56,549 nt of DNA from Nitrospirota bacterium (GCA_023475105.1 JAMCWJ010000058.1:1-56549), one strand, 5' to 3'; counted from the first letter of the stretch, positions 8,672 through 17,303 are shown. Numbers and translations: made by a program. Notes: generated by a model from the sequence alone, not told the origin.

Positions 8672-8959
8672 TTATTGAAAAAATTTATGGATCTATAAAT
8701 GACTGTAATGTCTTTTGTCGAGCCTAAATTTAAGAAAGCCCGAAACTTTAAAGTCATGGATTGAGGCTTCCCCCACCCGTGTCTATCATTGTCCGTTCAA
8801 GCCTTCCTTTTTAAAGGATTAACCGAATGCCGGAATTCTGCGGCCGATGTCATTTCTTGCCCGTTCCCGTGACGGTTTTTGTCAGCGCTCGCGCTCTTCT
8901 ACTTCTCAAACGAGCTTAACTCATATTGAAATATCAGGGTTTTTTCATAATTATCCTTC
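8672..8959. other. Intergenic region upstream of the pilin promoter
   Basis: No gene is visible. A weak dyad, TGAC-N7-GTCA near 8872-8886, lies about 80 bases upstream of the -24 element and could be an activator site. Confidence 0.3.
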
Positions 8960-8975
8960 TGGCACAGAATCTGCA
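8960..8975 (+). promoter_or_regulatory. Sigma-54 (-24/-12) promoter of the pilin operon
   Basis: TGGCACAGAATCTGCA has the GG (8961-8962) and GC (8973-8974) doublets exactly 10 bases apart, with a TGGCA upstream element matching consensus. The start of transcription would be near 8986, just ahead of the small gene at 9020. Sigma-54 with PilR controls pilA in several bacteria, which supports the reading. PilS/PilR are not identifiable here. Confidence 0.8.
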
Positions 8976-9019
8976 TTTCCATCAGATAACGAACAAGCCT
9001 GAAGAGGAGGTGGTGGAGA

Positions 9020-9175
9020 GTGGTGGAGCATGGCGACTGTCCTGAAAAAGCTCAAGAAGAACTCCAGGATGACACGGTCATCACGCTGCGCCGTCCGGAG
9101 GTGAAAAAGGAAGAAAATCCGTTGTGGTTTTCCGACCCTTCAGCCCCTTCGGACTGGTTTTATGACGATGAATGA
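9020..9175 (+). CDS. Small acidic protein of the pilin operon
   Basis: A 51-residue protein starting at a GTG 8 bases after AGGAGGT. It is rich in Asp, Glu and Pro, has one Cys, and ends with an aromatic acidic tail (NPLWFSDPSAPSDWFYDDE). There is no signal peptide or membrane segment. It is the first frame after the sigma-54 promoter and about 100 bases before the pilin gene. I know no family for it. A role in pilin expression or assembly is a guess from position only. The strong ribosome binding site and uninterrupted frame argue that it is real. Confidence 0.5.
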   Translation: MVEHGDCPEKAQEELQDDTVITLRRPEVKKEENPLWFSDPSAPSDWFYDDE

Positions 9176-9278
9176 CCGTACAAGTCGCCACAGGACGGGG
9201 TAAACGCAGGCCTTGCCTGCGCAGCAATCATAGAGGACGGCCCTGATTATAGGGCAAACCTGTACAAAGGAGGAACAG

Positions 9279-9935
9279 ATGTTTAAGACACTCCAGCAAA
9301 TGAAAGCAAGGGACGAAAGAGGTTTCACCCTCATCGAACTGCTCATCGTCGTAGCGATTATCGGTATCCTTGCGGCGATAGCGATTCCCGCCTACATAGG
9401 CGCACAGGAAAAGGCGAGGAAGTCGAATCTCTCCAAAGCGGCAAAGTCGTCCGAGGCAGACCTCCAGCACTGGATCAACTCTGCGATAAAGGGTATTATT
9501 CCAAACGCACCGGCAGGAAGTAATCCAGGCGCCGATCTTATCGAGGTCGACACGAACTGGAACGGTCAGGTAGAAGCGACGGATTGCACGAATAACGCAC
9601 TCTTTGCTCTGGGTGCGGATGCGGCGAGTTCAACTGCGTTGGCATACGCAAATGCGAGGTCTGATGTCGCGAACTGCGGCGCCGCAGCTCACATGGCCGG
9701 TACGGCCGAACTCTCGCCCTGGCAGGGGATGGGCGCATGTGCAGGCGCAACAAACATGTTTGTTAATGGCGTTGACCCCGGTGTGGGCGTAGTGGGCACA
9801 CAATGCGAAGTCCTTCTTGGTGTCCCTGCCGGATCCACAACCACCATCGCGGTCGTTGCAACCGACAATGGGGCAGGCGGAAGCGGTACAAACCCGCCGC
9901 AATTGATGTCCCGCGTTGTTGTCGCAGCTGAATAG
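9279..9935 (+). CDS. pilA: Type IV pilin-like major subunit
   Basis: A 218-residue prepilin. The leader MFKTLQQMKARDERG ends in the prepilin peptidase site G|FTLIELLIVV, with the conserved Glu5 and the hydrophobic alpha-1 helix. The remainder is a Gly/Ala/Thr-rich globular head with several cysteines (near residues 102, 133, 153 and 173) that could form disulfides. AAAGGAGGAACAG precedes the ATG, and a terminator follows at 9949. It is longer than the short conductive pilins of Geobacter. Subunits would be exported and assembled into an inner-membrane-anchored pilus. Which pilin-family member it is (major pilin or pseudopilin) cannot be settled from the sequence alone. Confidence 0.88.
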   Translation: MFKTLQQMKARDERGFTLIELLIVVAIIGILAAIAIPAYIGAQEKARKSNLSKAAKSSEADLQHWINSAIKGIIPNAPAGSNPGADLIEVDTNWNGQVEATDCTNNALFALGADAASSTALAYANARSDVANCGAAAHMAGTAELSPWQGMGACAGATNMFVNGVDPGVGVVGTQCEVLLGVPAGSTTTIAVVATDNGAGGSGTNPPQLMSRVVVAAE

Positions 9936-9948
9936 TTCGGGATTCAAA

Positions 9949-9979
9949 AAAAGGGGAGCTGATGCTCCCCTTTTTTATT
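9949..9979 (+). terminator. Rho-independent terminator after pilA
   Basis: AAGGGGAGC-TGAT-GCTCCCCTT forms a 7- to 9-bp stem followed by TTTTTTATT, 14 bases after the stop codon. Confidence 0.9.
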
Positions 9980-10064
9980 GTGTGAAAGATACTTTTATTG
10001 GTAGAATAGAAGTAGTTCTGTTCGAGGTCTTCGGCAGATTATTTAGAGTTTTTGGGGGAACCTT

Positions 10065-10511
10065 ATGAACAAACGCGGATTCACTCTCATAGAGCTGCTC
10101 ATTGTGATCGCTGTCATGGGAATTTTAGGCGCGGTGGCCGTTACCGCATATGTTGGGGCAACACTTAAGGCCGCCCGCTCAGAGGCATATTCCAATCTCC
10201 AGTCCATCAGGCTCCTTGAAGAGCAGTTCTTCGCGGACAGGGCAAGATATACGGTGTCATTAGGCGCCGCAGCAAAAGATAACCCGGGCAACGTAGCGAC
10301 AATACAGACCGGAGGGGGGGACCCGGCCAACGCCCTTCCCGGCTTCAGACCGGGCACTGGTTTGAGTTTCAGCTACTGGATAGAGACAGACATCAATCTT
10401 GCCGGCGCAGCTCAGGTCCCCTGTTTCAGGGCCTCGGCGGCAGGCAATTCAAGGACAAGGGTTGACGGCGACGTTTTTCGCATAGACTGCAATAACGACA
10501 AGAACTTCTGA
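10065..10511 (+). CDS. Type IV pilin-like minor subunit
   Basis: A 148-residue prepilin with a very short leader, MNKRG|FTLIELLIVIAV, the conserved Glu5 and a hydrophobic helix. The C-terminal part has the YW..D and VDGDVFRIDC pattern of PilE-like minor pilins, with cysteines near residues 121 and 144 that could pair as a D-loop disulfide. It follows the pilA terminator, so it probably has its own promoter or depends on read-through. Weak Shine-Dalgarno GGGGGAACC precedes the start. Confidence 0.85.
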   Translation: MNKRGFTLIELLIVIAVMGILGAVAVTAYVGATLKAARSEAYSNLQSIRLLEEQFFADRARYTVSLGAAAKDNPGNVATIQTGGGDPANALPGFRPGTGLSFSYWIETDINLAGAAQVPCFRASAAGNSRTRVDGDVFRIDCNNDKNF

Positions 10512-10583
10512 TCAATGTCGCCGCTGAACTTCCGGCGCTGTCGATTCCTCTCTTCGCCTCCCGGCATAGTGTATATCCGCATC

Positions 10584-12314
10584 TCAACCTGTCTCAAGTC
10601 TCTCAAATCTCTTCACACTGAGCCGGATCGAAAGAGCGGTTACGATCAGATTCACTATGAATACTGCAAAAATCAGACCGCCGATCACCAACCACGCTTT
10701 TTGTGTGAGTGCGGCCCTCTGCGCTTCCCTAAGGAAATAGAGAAACGTGGGAATGATCTCCAGGGACAGAGTGATGAGGATAAGGAAGACCGAAAGGAGC
10801 ATCAGGGCCGTACTTTCCGTCCTGCCCTTTTCCTGAGCGCTATCGACCGTTGCACGCTTCAGATCGGATATCCCGAAGGCGATCGTCATGCTCACGAGGG
10901 AAAAACTCGATAGTGCCGCCGTCACGACCGTTAACAGAATGACCGGCCTCTCAACGCCTATAATAACCGAAGAGAATACGGCGAGCAACTGACCAAATAT
11001 GAGGACAGGGACGAAGAAGAAGATGAACTTCGTCCCTATGTACCTTTTCGGAGACAGAGGGGAGACTCTCACTATCCACACCGAAGCCACCTCGGACAGA
11101 ACCGCGGGATAGATCAGCCTTGAGCAGAGGGCCGCCATGATAATAAGGATCAATCCCAGATTAAAAAAGGAAATCATGTATCGTAACTGCACCGAATAGC
11201 CTTCCCAGTCCAGCGGCAGCGAGGCAATGCTGAAGAGATAAATGACGGTCAATGAGAGAAGGATAAGGACCTGATGGATGTTCCTGACGTCCCGTATCTG
11301 CGAGAGAAGGTCTTTTCTTATAAGTGCCCTGCTCATGCCGTCGAACATTCCCGCCGTGAAATCAACCAACTTCGCCGCCGCCGACCCTCTCCGGGCAGGC
11401 TCATCCGGTGAAGCTTTTCCCCGAACGATAATCGCCCCTTCCTGCAGGAGACCCCAGCCTTTGAAATGGTATCTCCTGAAGACGAACTCCAGGAAGAGCG
11501 TCGTGATGTAAGGGGTCAGCAGCAGCAGGCCGACATAGAGAAGTGTGCTCCCGTCGAATGCCCCGCTCAGAAAACCGAATATCGACTCGCTCAGCCATCT
11601 GTTCGGAAAGAGCACAAAGGAAGGGCTCTTGAGTTCGGCGACAAAGAGAGTCAGGTTTGCAAAAAGCTCAGGATTCACAAAGCGCTCCGGCCTGACGAGT
11701 CTCAGCAGGGTGGCCAGAAGAACCGCGGCAACAATGCCCGTCGAAAGCAAGATCCTCTTAAGCCGTCTTGCATGAAAAACGCTCGTGAGGAGTATCGCTA
11801 TTCCGGCGCCGATATTGACGGGGATCGAAGAGAAAGCAAAGAAAAGCAACAAGGCATACCCATAGTAGAAGAGTCCCGCATGGAACAGGAGACCTGAGGA
11901 GATGAGCAAAGGGATACCGAAAATCACGAGCATCCAGGACGCCTTTAACTGTATCTCGATCAGCCTTGAGAAGAAAAGGGAGGTTCTGTTGACCGGCGAG
12001 GTGAAGAGGACCTCCAGGTCCTTTGCCTGGTAGAAGGAGCTCAACGCCATAACAAAACCGTTGATGAGCTGAACGAAAAAGATGATGACGAAAATAAGGG
12101 AATATCCCTTCACGAGAACGAGGCGGAACAGATCTGATGAAAGACCCTGCAGCCTTGTCAGGCCGCTGTTCAAAAGCTTCGAAAAAAGGAAGATAAAAAG
12201 CACGCTCGCTGCCGCAGAGAAAATTGCCTTTTTGTAAAAAGACCCGCGAAAGCGGACGATGTCGTTCTTCACGGCCCAGAGGACCGGTCCGAGGAGGACA
12301 GAGAGGTCTCTCAT
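10584..12314 (-). CDS. ABC-2 type exporter membrane subunit
   Basis: A 576-residue membrane protein with about a dozen hydrophobic segments in two halves separated by a cytoplasmic loop (residues ~290-330). This matches the large putative ABC exporter permeases of Gram-positive and anaerobic bacteria rather than small single-domain ABC-2 permeases. It overlaps the ATPase gene by 4 bases. The substrate is unknown. The trio with the transglutaminase-fold protein at 13054 suggests a cell-envelope role. Confidence 0.75.
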   Translation of the reverse strand: MRDLSVLLGPVLWAVKNDIVRFRGSFYKKAIFSAAASVLFIFLFSKLLNSGLTRLQGLSSDLFRLVLVKGYSLIFVIIFFVQLINGFVMALSSFYQAKDLEVLFTSPVNRTSLFFSRLIEIQLKASWMLVIFGIPLLISSGLLFHAGLFYYGYALLLFFAFSSIPVNIGAGIAILLTSVFHARRLKRILLSTGIVAAVLLATLLRLVRPERFVNPELFANLTLFVAELKSPSFVLFPNRWLSESIFGFLSGAFDGSTLLYVGLLLLTPYITTLFLEFVFRRYHFKGWGLLQEGAIIVRGKASPDEPARRGSAAAKLVDFTAGMFDGMSRALIRKDLLSQIRDVRNIHQVLILLSLTVIYLFSIASLPLDWEGYSVQLRYMISFFNLGLILIIMAALCSRLIYPAVLSEVASVWIVRVSPLSPKRYIGTKFIFFFVPVLIFGQLLAVFSSVIIGVERPVILLTVVTAALSSFSLVSMTIAFGISDLKRATVDSAQEKGRTESTALMLLSVFLILITLSLEIIPTFLYFLREAQRAALTQKAWLVIGGLIFAVFIVNLIVTALSIRLSVKRFERLETG

Positions 12315-13057
12315 CGCGCGGTCTCCCTCTCCTCATACGTCGAGGTGAGACGGAGGAAAATATCTTCGAGGTTCTTGTCGGACGATCTTGCATAACCCGT
12401 CAGGTCTTCGTTCGTGCCCTGTGCGACTACCGAACCCTTGTTGATGATCGCTATTCTGTCGCAGATCTGTTCCGCGATGGCGATGATATGTGTCGAGAGG
12501 ACGATCGTCGTTCCCTCGTTCCGGAGTCTGAAGAGAATATCCTTCAGCAGCCTCACTCCCTTCGGGTCGAGGCCGTTGTGAGGCTCGTCGAGTATCACCA
12601 CTTTAGGGTCTCTCATCAAGGCCGCCGAGAGCAGCAGCCGCTGTTTCATTCCCATAGAGAAACTTCCGATCACCTCGTCTTTCCATTGAGAAAGGCCGAA
12701 GATCCCGAGATATTCGGAGGCGTTCTTCCCGAAGACCTGTTCGTCGATCTTATATAAGCCGGCGATGAAGGTGAGATATTCCCAGGCGGTCAGCCTTTCG
12801 TAGGAATGCCCCTTTTCCGGGACATAGGCCATGATCCGCTTTGCGTTGACAGGGTCCCGGCTGATATCATAGCCGCCGATCCTTATACATCCGGAATCCG
12901 GTTTCATCAGGCCGACCATCATCTTTATTGTCGTCGACTTCCCTGCGCCGTTCGGTCCGAGGAGGCCGAAGATTGCGGACTCCCCGACGGAGAGCGACAG
13001 GTCGTTCACTGCGACGAGTTCACCGTACTTTTTCGTGCAGCCTTGTATCTCGATCAT
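12311..13057 (-). CDS. ABC transporter ATP-binding protein
   Basis: A 248-residue ATPase with Walker A GPNGAGKST (residues ~36-44), signature SFSMGMKQRL in place of LSGGQ, Walker B VVILDEPHNGLDP and the switch His in LSTHI. The start ATG (13055-13057) overlaps the stop of the upstream gene as ATGA. A longer in-frame version has no support. It pairs with the permease encoded just downstream. The departure from LSGGQ is usual in the ABC-2 exporter group. Confidence 0.88.
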   Translation of the reverse strand: MIEIQGCTKKYGELVAVNDLSLSVGESAIFGLLGPNGAGKSTTIKMMVGLMKPDSGCIRIGGYDISRDPVNAKRIMAYVPEKGHSYERLTAWEYLTFIAGLYKIDEQVFGKNASEYLGIFGLSQWKDEVIGSFSMGMKQRLLLSAALMRDPKVVILDEPHNGLDPKGVRLLKDILFRLRNEGTTIVLSTHIIAIAEQICDRIAIINKGSVVAQGTNEDLTGYARSSDKNLEDIFLRLTSTYEERETAR

Positions 13058-14517
13058 GATGCCTCCAGAATCTCGATGGTGACGGGTTTCAGATCGTTCA
13101 CAACCGAAATGATATCTCTCAATGTGCCTTCCTTCAACGGAATATGGGTCACATCCGCGGGGAACTGAGCCAACGTGGGATCCATCGGTATCCACTTGTC
13201 GAACCAAACCTCAGGCCACGTGTGGAAGTAGAAGTATCCGTTCCTGTACACAAGCCCCCCGACAAGTCGCGCCGGCAGTCCCGCCGCCCGTGCGAACGAA
13301 GCAAACATGACCGTTCTCTCCAAATAATCCCCCATGTGCGACTGAAAAATATCAAGGGAATTCGACAGGGCAAATGTCGGCATCACCCTTACGGTAAAAT
13401 AGAGCTCGGAATTCAGATATCGCGCCATCCGGAACGCGTCCTTTTTTTCCAGAGCCGCCATATTGTGCGCATTACCCTTCACATTCTTATCTTCACTCAA
13501 GACCCATTCGTCAGCCTTGAGATAGCGGCCCACTGAACTCTCCCTGCACGGCAATACATAGCTCCTCTTCTTGAACTCTTCAGGCTTTTCCCGGACTACC
13601 GTCAGCGTACCGTCCTTAAGGGCGACAAGGCTTGCATCGTAAAGACGCGGGTCCAGGGGAAACCCTTCGACCCTCACCTTCAGTGTTTTCAAGACTTCGG
13701 GGTTTGGAAGTATCCTGTCGGACTTAAAGTAGGGAACATTCGTGTAGTCGAAGAGCGGCCTGCTCGAAGGGTCCTTTGCAACCGCCTCGACCTGAGAATA
13801 GAGAGTCATTCCTCCGGGACCCTCCTCCTCCTTTACGATCGTCCCATTTTCATTGCTCCACCAGATCGCATTCCCCATCCTGAATTTGTAGAGACTGCGG
13901 ATTTGTATGCCTACCGTTATCGGTCTGATCTCTTCGAGAGACACCTTCACGTCTTTAATTGAGAGACTGTTAAAATCCAGCACAGGGACAGTGAAGGTCG
14001 AATCGGGGACCGGTTTTTTTTGAACAAGGGCGGAAATGATCGTAATAGGCAGGTAAAATTCCCTGCCCTTTGTCGGCGTCTTATAGGTCTTCCTCTTTTC
14101 GGCGGATTCGAGAAAGAAAAGCACTTCCCCTGCGTCGACTTCTCCGGTGAGCTTGATACCTTTTTCATCTTTAAAATGAGAGGCGTATTCAAACGATTTT
14201 ACGGAGAACGACAGGTCGCTGAGGCATCTCAGGTCGTCGAACAAGACAGTGTCCCTACCATTCTTCGTCACCTTCATCTCGCGTTCGTGTTTTATTATGA
14301 TCTCGTTGCCGACCTGTTCAATTGCGGTTTTTGCAAAGCCTATCTTCTCGGTTCCGACGTAAATGTCGTACCAGGAGACTGTTTTCCTTATGGACCCGCC
14401 GAGTGCCTCTGTCTTTTCGATGGACAAGCCCGTATACTGTCGGTAAAGAAGCACGGACATAAGGGAAATCCACACACAAAAGATCGCTATATTGACTGTT
14501 CTCGCCGTTCTGGACAT
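13054..14517 (-). CDS. Membrane-anchored transglutaminase-fold protein lacking the catalytic Cys
   Basis: A 487-residue protein with an N-terminal membrane anchor (residues ~8-25), a large extracytoplasmic beta-rich region, and a transglutaminase-like core near residues 410-465. The core reads MGDYLERTVMFASFARAAGLPARLV in register with the usual GDC.EHA.LF..L.RA.GIPAR, so the nucleophile Cys is Tyr and the following His is Arg. The later His (FHTWPEVW) and Asp (PMDPT) are kept. Enzymatic activity through the normal triad is therefore unlikely. It is first in an operon with the ABC exporter. A TATAAT lies 15 bases upstream of the start and no Shine-Dalgarno is visible. Confidence 0.72.
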   Translation of the reverse strand: MSRTARTVNIAIFCVWISLMSVLLYRQYTGLSIEKTEALGGSIRKTVSWYDIYVGTEKIGFAKTAIEQVGNEIIIKHEREMKVTKNGRDTVLFDDLRCLSDLSFSVKSFEYASHFKDEKGIKLTGEVDAGEVLFFLESAEKRKTYKTPTKGREFYLPITIISALVQKKPVPDSTFTVPVLDFNSLSIKDVKVSLEEIRPITVGIQIRSLYKFRMGNAIWWSNENGTIVKEEEGPGGMTLYSQVEAVAKDPSSRPLFDYTNVPYFKSDRILPNPEVLKTLKVRVEGFPLDPRLYDASLVALKDGTLTVVREKPEEFKKRSYVLPCRESSVGRYLKADEWVLSEDKNVKGNAHNMAALEKKDAFRMARYLNSELYFTVRVMPTFALSNSLDIFQSHMGDYLERTVMFASFARAAGLPARLVGGLVYRNGYFYFHTWPEVWFDKWIPMDPTLAQFPADVTHIPLKEGTLRDIISVVNDLKPVTIEILEAS

Positions 14518-14805
14518 AACGATACGCTGGTATTATACAAAAAAGAGAGCACAACTTTTTGGGAGGTGCTGCACTGCCTCACCTCTATCGAAAAGAAACG
14601 GCGTGAGGGCGGGAAAGGTCATTGTCACAGCAGGTCAGCCGGAATTGAAGGGCATCACACGGCTCCGCCTCAGAACCGCTCATTGAGACAGCACAATCTC
14701 CTGACACAGAATCAAATACTATGACCGGGAAACTTTATGATCCGGCCTCTTCCACTTCGCCGAAAAAACAGACATTTCTCAATTGACATGCCGAAGCCAG
14801 GGGAC
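14518..14805. other. Intergenic region without a recognisable gene
   Basis: Lies between the divergent transglutaminase-fold gene and the cytochrome leader. It holds a -10-like TATAAT for the leftward gene (minus strand, 14537-14532). No coding frame is convincing. Confidence 0.4.
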
Positions 14806-14834
14806 TTGACAATGACGATGAAATTTATTATAGT
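14806..14834 (+). promoter_or_regulatory. Sigma-70-type promoter of the cytochrome gene
   Basis: TTGACA (14806-14811) and TATAGT (14829-14834) are separated by 17 bases. The transcript would start near 14841 and carry a leader of roughly 235 bases before the cytochrome start. Confidence 0.65.
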
Positions 14835-14875
14835 TCCTAATATTTAGAAATAGTATAGCTCCTGGTAGTTAGAAA
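14831..14875 (+). repeat. Two direct near-repeats at the cytochrome promoter
   Basis: TAGTTCCTAATATTTAGAAA (14831-14850) and TAGCTCCTGGTAGTTAGAAA (14856-14875) match at 16 of 20 positions and are offset by 25 bases. They cover the -10 and the first transcribed bases. Paired regulator sites, or the scar of a small insertion, are both possible. Confidence 0.4.
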
Positions 14876-15074
14876 ATCCCGTCGGCGCCGGACTGCGAAA
14901 ACGGAGCGTCTCGATTTCCGTGCGGGGAGAAGATGCAGGCGCAAAGGACGAGGAACAAGGCGGAGAGTGAATTCGTAGGTGCATGCGGTATTGTAGATGA
15001 TTTGATTTGTGCTGTTACTCATACCATGTTGTCCGCGTGACAACAATCCCAGACGAAAGGGGGTGAGAAAAGAG

Positions 15075-15389
15075 ATGAAGATATTAACCGTCTTATTAAC
15101 AGTAGCGATTGCTGTAGTGTTTATCGGCACCGCAATGGCAGTTCCTCCGGGAAAGACCGTAGAGTTTACGGACGGCGCTATGGGCAAAGTCATTTTCGAC
15201 GGCAAGGTCCATGCGGATAAGGGACTTAAGTGCAACGACTGCCACACGAAGATCTGGCCCATGAAGAAGGGCACGAAGATGACGATGGCCGACATGAACG
15301 GAGGCAAGTTCTGCGGCACATGCCATAACGGTACAAAGGCATTTGCGACAAAGGATTCCAAGAACTGCGGAAAGTGCCACAAGAAGTAA
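15075..15389 (+). CDS. Periplasmic triheme cytochrome c7-type protein
   Basis: A 104-residue protein with a Sec signal peptide (hydrophobic residues ~3-18, cleavage near AMA|VPPG). Three heme motifs follow: CNDCH (~51-55), CGTCH (~77-81) and CGKCH (~98-102). Additional histidines such as that in GKVHADKG can serve as distal ligands. Number and spacing fit the triheme c7 family of periplasmic electron carriers. The ATG at 15075 follows AAGGGGGTGAG; an in-frame start further upstream would disrupt the signal peptide. The gene is monocistronic, with its own promoter, a long leader and a terminator. Confidence 0.9.
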   Translation: MKILTVLLTVAIAVVFIGTAMAVPPGKTVEFTDGAMGKVIFDGKVHADKGLKCNDCHTKIWPMKKGTKMTMADMNGGKFCGTCHNGTKAFATKDSKNCGKCHKK

Positions 15390-15398
15390 TTTTCCCAT

Positions 15399-15432
15399 AA
15401 AAAAGGCCCGGATTCTTCCGGGCCTTTTTTAT
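15399..15432. terminator. Bidirectional terminator between cytochrome and ilvE
   Basis: AAAAAAGGCCCGG-ATTCTT-CCGGGCCTTTTTT is symmetrical, with A and T runs on the two sides, so it can stop both convergent genes. Confidence 0.92.
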
Positions 15433-15450
15433 TTCTGCCGCCTCACCTTC

Positions 15451-16365
15451 TCACACGTACGTGAGCCAGGATTGATATTTCTTCACTTTCCCCTTCACCA
15501 GGTCGAAGAATATGGCTTGCAGCTTGCTCGTGATCGCCCCGGGCCTTCCGTCTCCGATGGTCCTTCCGTCCACTTCGCGGATCGGAGTGATTTCGGCCGC
15601 TGTGCCGGTAAAGAAAGCCTCGTCCGCAATGTAGAGTTCATCTCTCGTGAACCTCTCCTCGACTATCCTCAGGCCCTCGTCCCTTGCAATCTCGATGATG
15701 CTGCCCCTCGTGATTCCCTCCAGTATCGAGGTGAGTGGGGTCGTCTTCAACACCCCGTTTCTCACGATGAAGACATTCTCTCCGCTCCCCTCCGAAACGT
15801 ACCCCTCCGTGTCGAGCAGAATCGCCTCGTCATACCCGCACGATATGGCCTCCTTCTTTGCGAGCTGCGAATTCACATAATAGCCGCTGACTTTCCCCCG
15901 CGAAAGATTCGAGTTGACATGCCCCCGTATGAACGACGACACCTTTATCCGTATCCCCTTTGTCAACCCCTCTTCTCCCAGATAAGCCCCCCACGGCCAT
16001 ACGGCAATCGAGACGCGTACCGGATTGTCCTTGGGATAAAGGCCCATAGCGCCGTACCCGATGTATACAAGAGGTCGAATGTAACACTCCTTCACCCTGT
16101 TGACGCCGACCGTCTTGATGATCGCCTCGAAGATCTCTTCTTCAGTAAAAGGCACTTTCATAAGGAAAATATGAGCCGAACTGAAGAGCCTTGCGACGTG
16201 TTCTCTCAGCTTGAATACGGCCGGACCTCTTTCTGTCTGGTAGCACCTGATGCCCTCGAAGACTCCGAGCCCGTAATGGAGAGAATGCGTGAGAACATGC
16301 ACATTCGCACTATCCCAGTCGATAAATGCGCCGTCCATCCATATTTTTTCGGTCTTTTGAATCAT
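15451..16365 (-). CDS. ilvE: Branched-chain amino acid aminotransferase
   Basis: A 304-residue fold-type IV PLP aminotransferase that makes Leu, Ile and Val from their 2-oxo acids. It has the N-terminal [11 protein letters not shown] motif, the PLP-lysine region [19 protein letters not shown], and the phosphate-binding EGSGENVF and GTAAEITPI. Length and motifs fit IlvE rather than D-alanine aminotransferase. No Shine-Dalgarno precedes the ATG. A TTGACA-N18-TATAAA promoter places the RNA start at or within a few bases of the ATG, so the message may be leaderless. Confidence 0.93.
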   Translation of the reverse strand: MIQKTEKIWMDGAFIDWDSANVHVLTHSLHYGLGVFEGIRCYQTERGPAVFKLREHVARLFSSAHIFLMKVPFTEEEIFEAIIKTVGVNRVKECYIRPLVYIGYGAMGLYPKDNPVRVSIAVWPWGAYLGEEGLTKGIRIKVSSFIRGHVNSNLSRGKVSGYYVNSQLAKKEAISCGYDEAILLDTEGYVSEGSGENVFIVRNGVLKTTPLTSILEGITRGSIIEIARDEGLRIVEERFTRDELYIADEAFFTGTAAEITPIREVDGRTIGDGRPGAITSKLQAIFFDLVKGKVKKYQSWLTYV

Positions 16366-16373
16366 GGCTTATA

Positions 16374-16403
16374 TTTATAGCAGCAGATGGCTCGAACTGT
16401 CAA
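16374..16403 (-). promoter_or_regulatory. Sigma-70-type promoter of ilvE, giving a leaderless message
   Basis: On the minus strand TTGACA (16403-16398) and TATAAA (16379-16374) are 18 bases apart. The predicted start is near 16366, adjoining the ATG at 16365. Confidence 0.6.
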
Positions 16404-16475
16404 CTGGTCCCGGAATCCCCAAGTCCATCAGCAACTGTGCGTAAGGATGCATTCGAACGATTACAATTTTTTTTC

Positions 16476-16517
16476 TTGACAGCATCATAACATTATAATA
16501 TCATATCGTCATGATGC
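16476..16517 (+). promoter_or_regulatory. Promoter and dyad operator of the first gntR gene
   Basis: TTGACA (16476-16481), 17 bases, then TATCAT (16499-16504) puts the start of transcription at about the ATG, again leaderless. GCATCAT (16482-16488) and ATGATGC (16511-16517) form an inverted repeat that brackets the spacer and the start. Autoregulation by the GntR protein would fit, but this is inference. Confidence 0.45.
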
Positions 16518-17272
16518 AAAACGTAACAGTGAAGTTGCATAATAAAACAGTAGATCGTTTCACTCAGGAGAAACTCTATATACAGCTCACAAGGATACTC
16601 CTGGAGGAGATCAGCGCGGGGAGATGGCAGCCCGGAGACCGCATCCCCTCGGAAGAACAACTCTGCAAAGCCCACGGTGTCAGCAAAATAACGGTTCGGC
16701 AGGCGCTCCAGAACCTTTCTTCCGAGGGATACCTGCTCAAGGTTCAGGGCAAGGGCACATTTGTGACGGGCGTATCCTCGGAAGGCTGTCTCGCCATGAG
16801 GACACGCTTTACGGAGGAGATGTTCGGGAAGGAGGTGAAAGGTGAAAAGGCAACTCTCTTCAAAGGGATAAAGCTCCCGCCGGAGGATGCAGGCGGATAT
16901 CTGAAAACTCGTGAAGAAACATACTATATCCTGAACAAGCGGATGGTCGACGGCAAACCGGTATGCCTCGAGGAATCTTTCATACCCTACCGGCTGGTGC
17001 CCGGTATAGAGAAGCTCGACTTCTCGCGCCACTCGCTCTATTCCTTACTTCAGGAAAAAGGCGCCAAGAAAATCTTTAAAGTCGTTCAGACTATCCAGAT
17101 CGCGCGGGTGCAGCGCGAAAGCGCAAAGCATCTCGAACTGCGGATCAAGGTCCCCGTGCTTGTGGTCCATAGGCTTTTCCTCAGCTCAGACAATACTCCC
17201 GTGGCATACACAAGGTTTATCGGGAGAAGCGACCGCTATAAGTTTCAGACTGAATTCGAAAAACTGCGATAG
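16511..17272 (+). CDS. GntR/HutC-family transcriptional regulator with UTRA domain
   Basis: A 253-residue regulator. Residues ~20-85 form the GntR winged helix (PSEEQLCKAHGVSKITVRQAL, then LLKVQGKGTFV). Residues ~95-250 form the UTRA effector-binding domain, ending in the typical VAYTRFIGRSDRYKFQTEF. It lies 31 bases ahead of a TauE/SafE permease gene, so it probably controls that module in response to the transported small molecule. A paralogue with the same C-terminal signature lies at 21581. No ribosome binding site is seen before ATGATG, in line with the leaderless promoter. Confidence 0.9.
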   Translation: MMQNVTVKLHNKTVDRFTQEKLYIQLTRILLEEISAGRWQPGDRIPSEEQLCKAHGVSKITVRQALQNLSSEGYLLKVQGKGTFVTGVSSEGCLAMRTRFTEEMFGKEVKGEKATLFKGIKLPPEDAGGYLKTREETYYILNKRMVDGKPVCLEESFIPYRLVPGIEKLDFSRHSLYSLLQEKGAKKIFKVVQTIQIARVQRESAKHLELRIKVPVLVVHRLFLSSDNTPVAYTRFIGRSDRYKFQTEFEKLR

Positions 17273-17303
17273 AAAATACATCAAGGGAGGAAGGATTGAA
17301 GAC

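Noticed and set aside
14880..15010. Cyclic-di-GMP (GEMM) riboswitch ahead of the cytochrome gene
   Set aside because: A GCGCAAAGG-like stretch recalls part of the consensus, but the paired GCAAAC core and the tetraloop-receptor arrangement are not seen.
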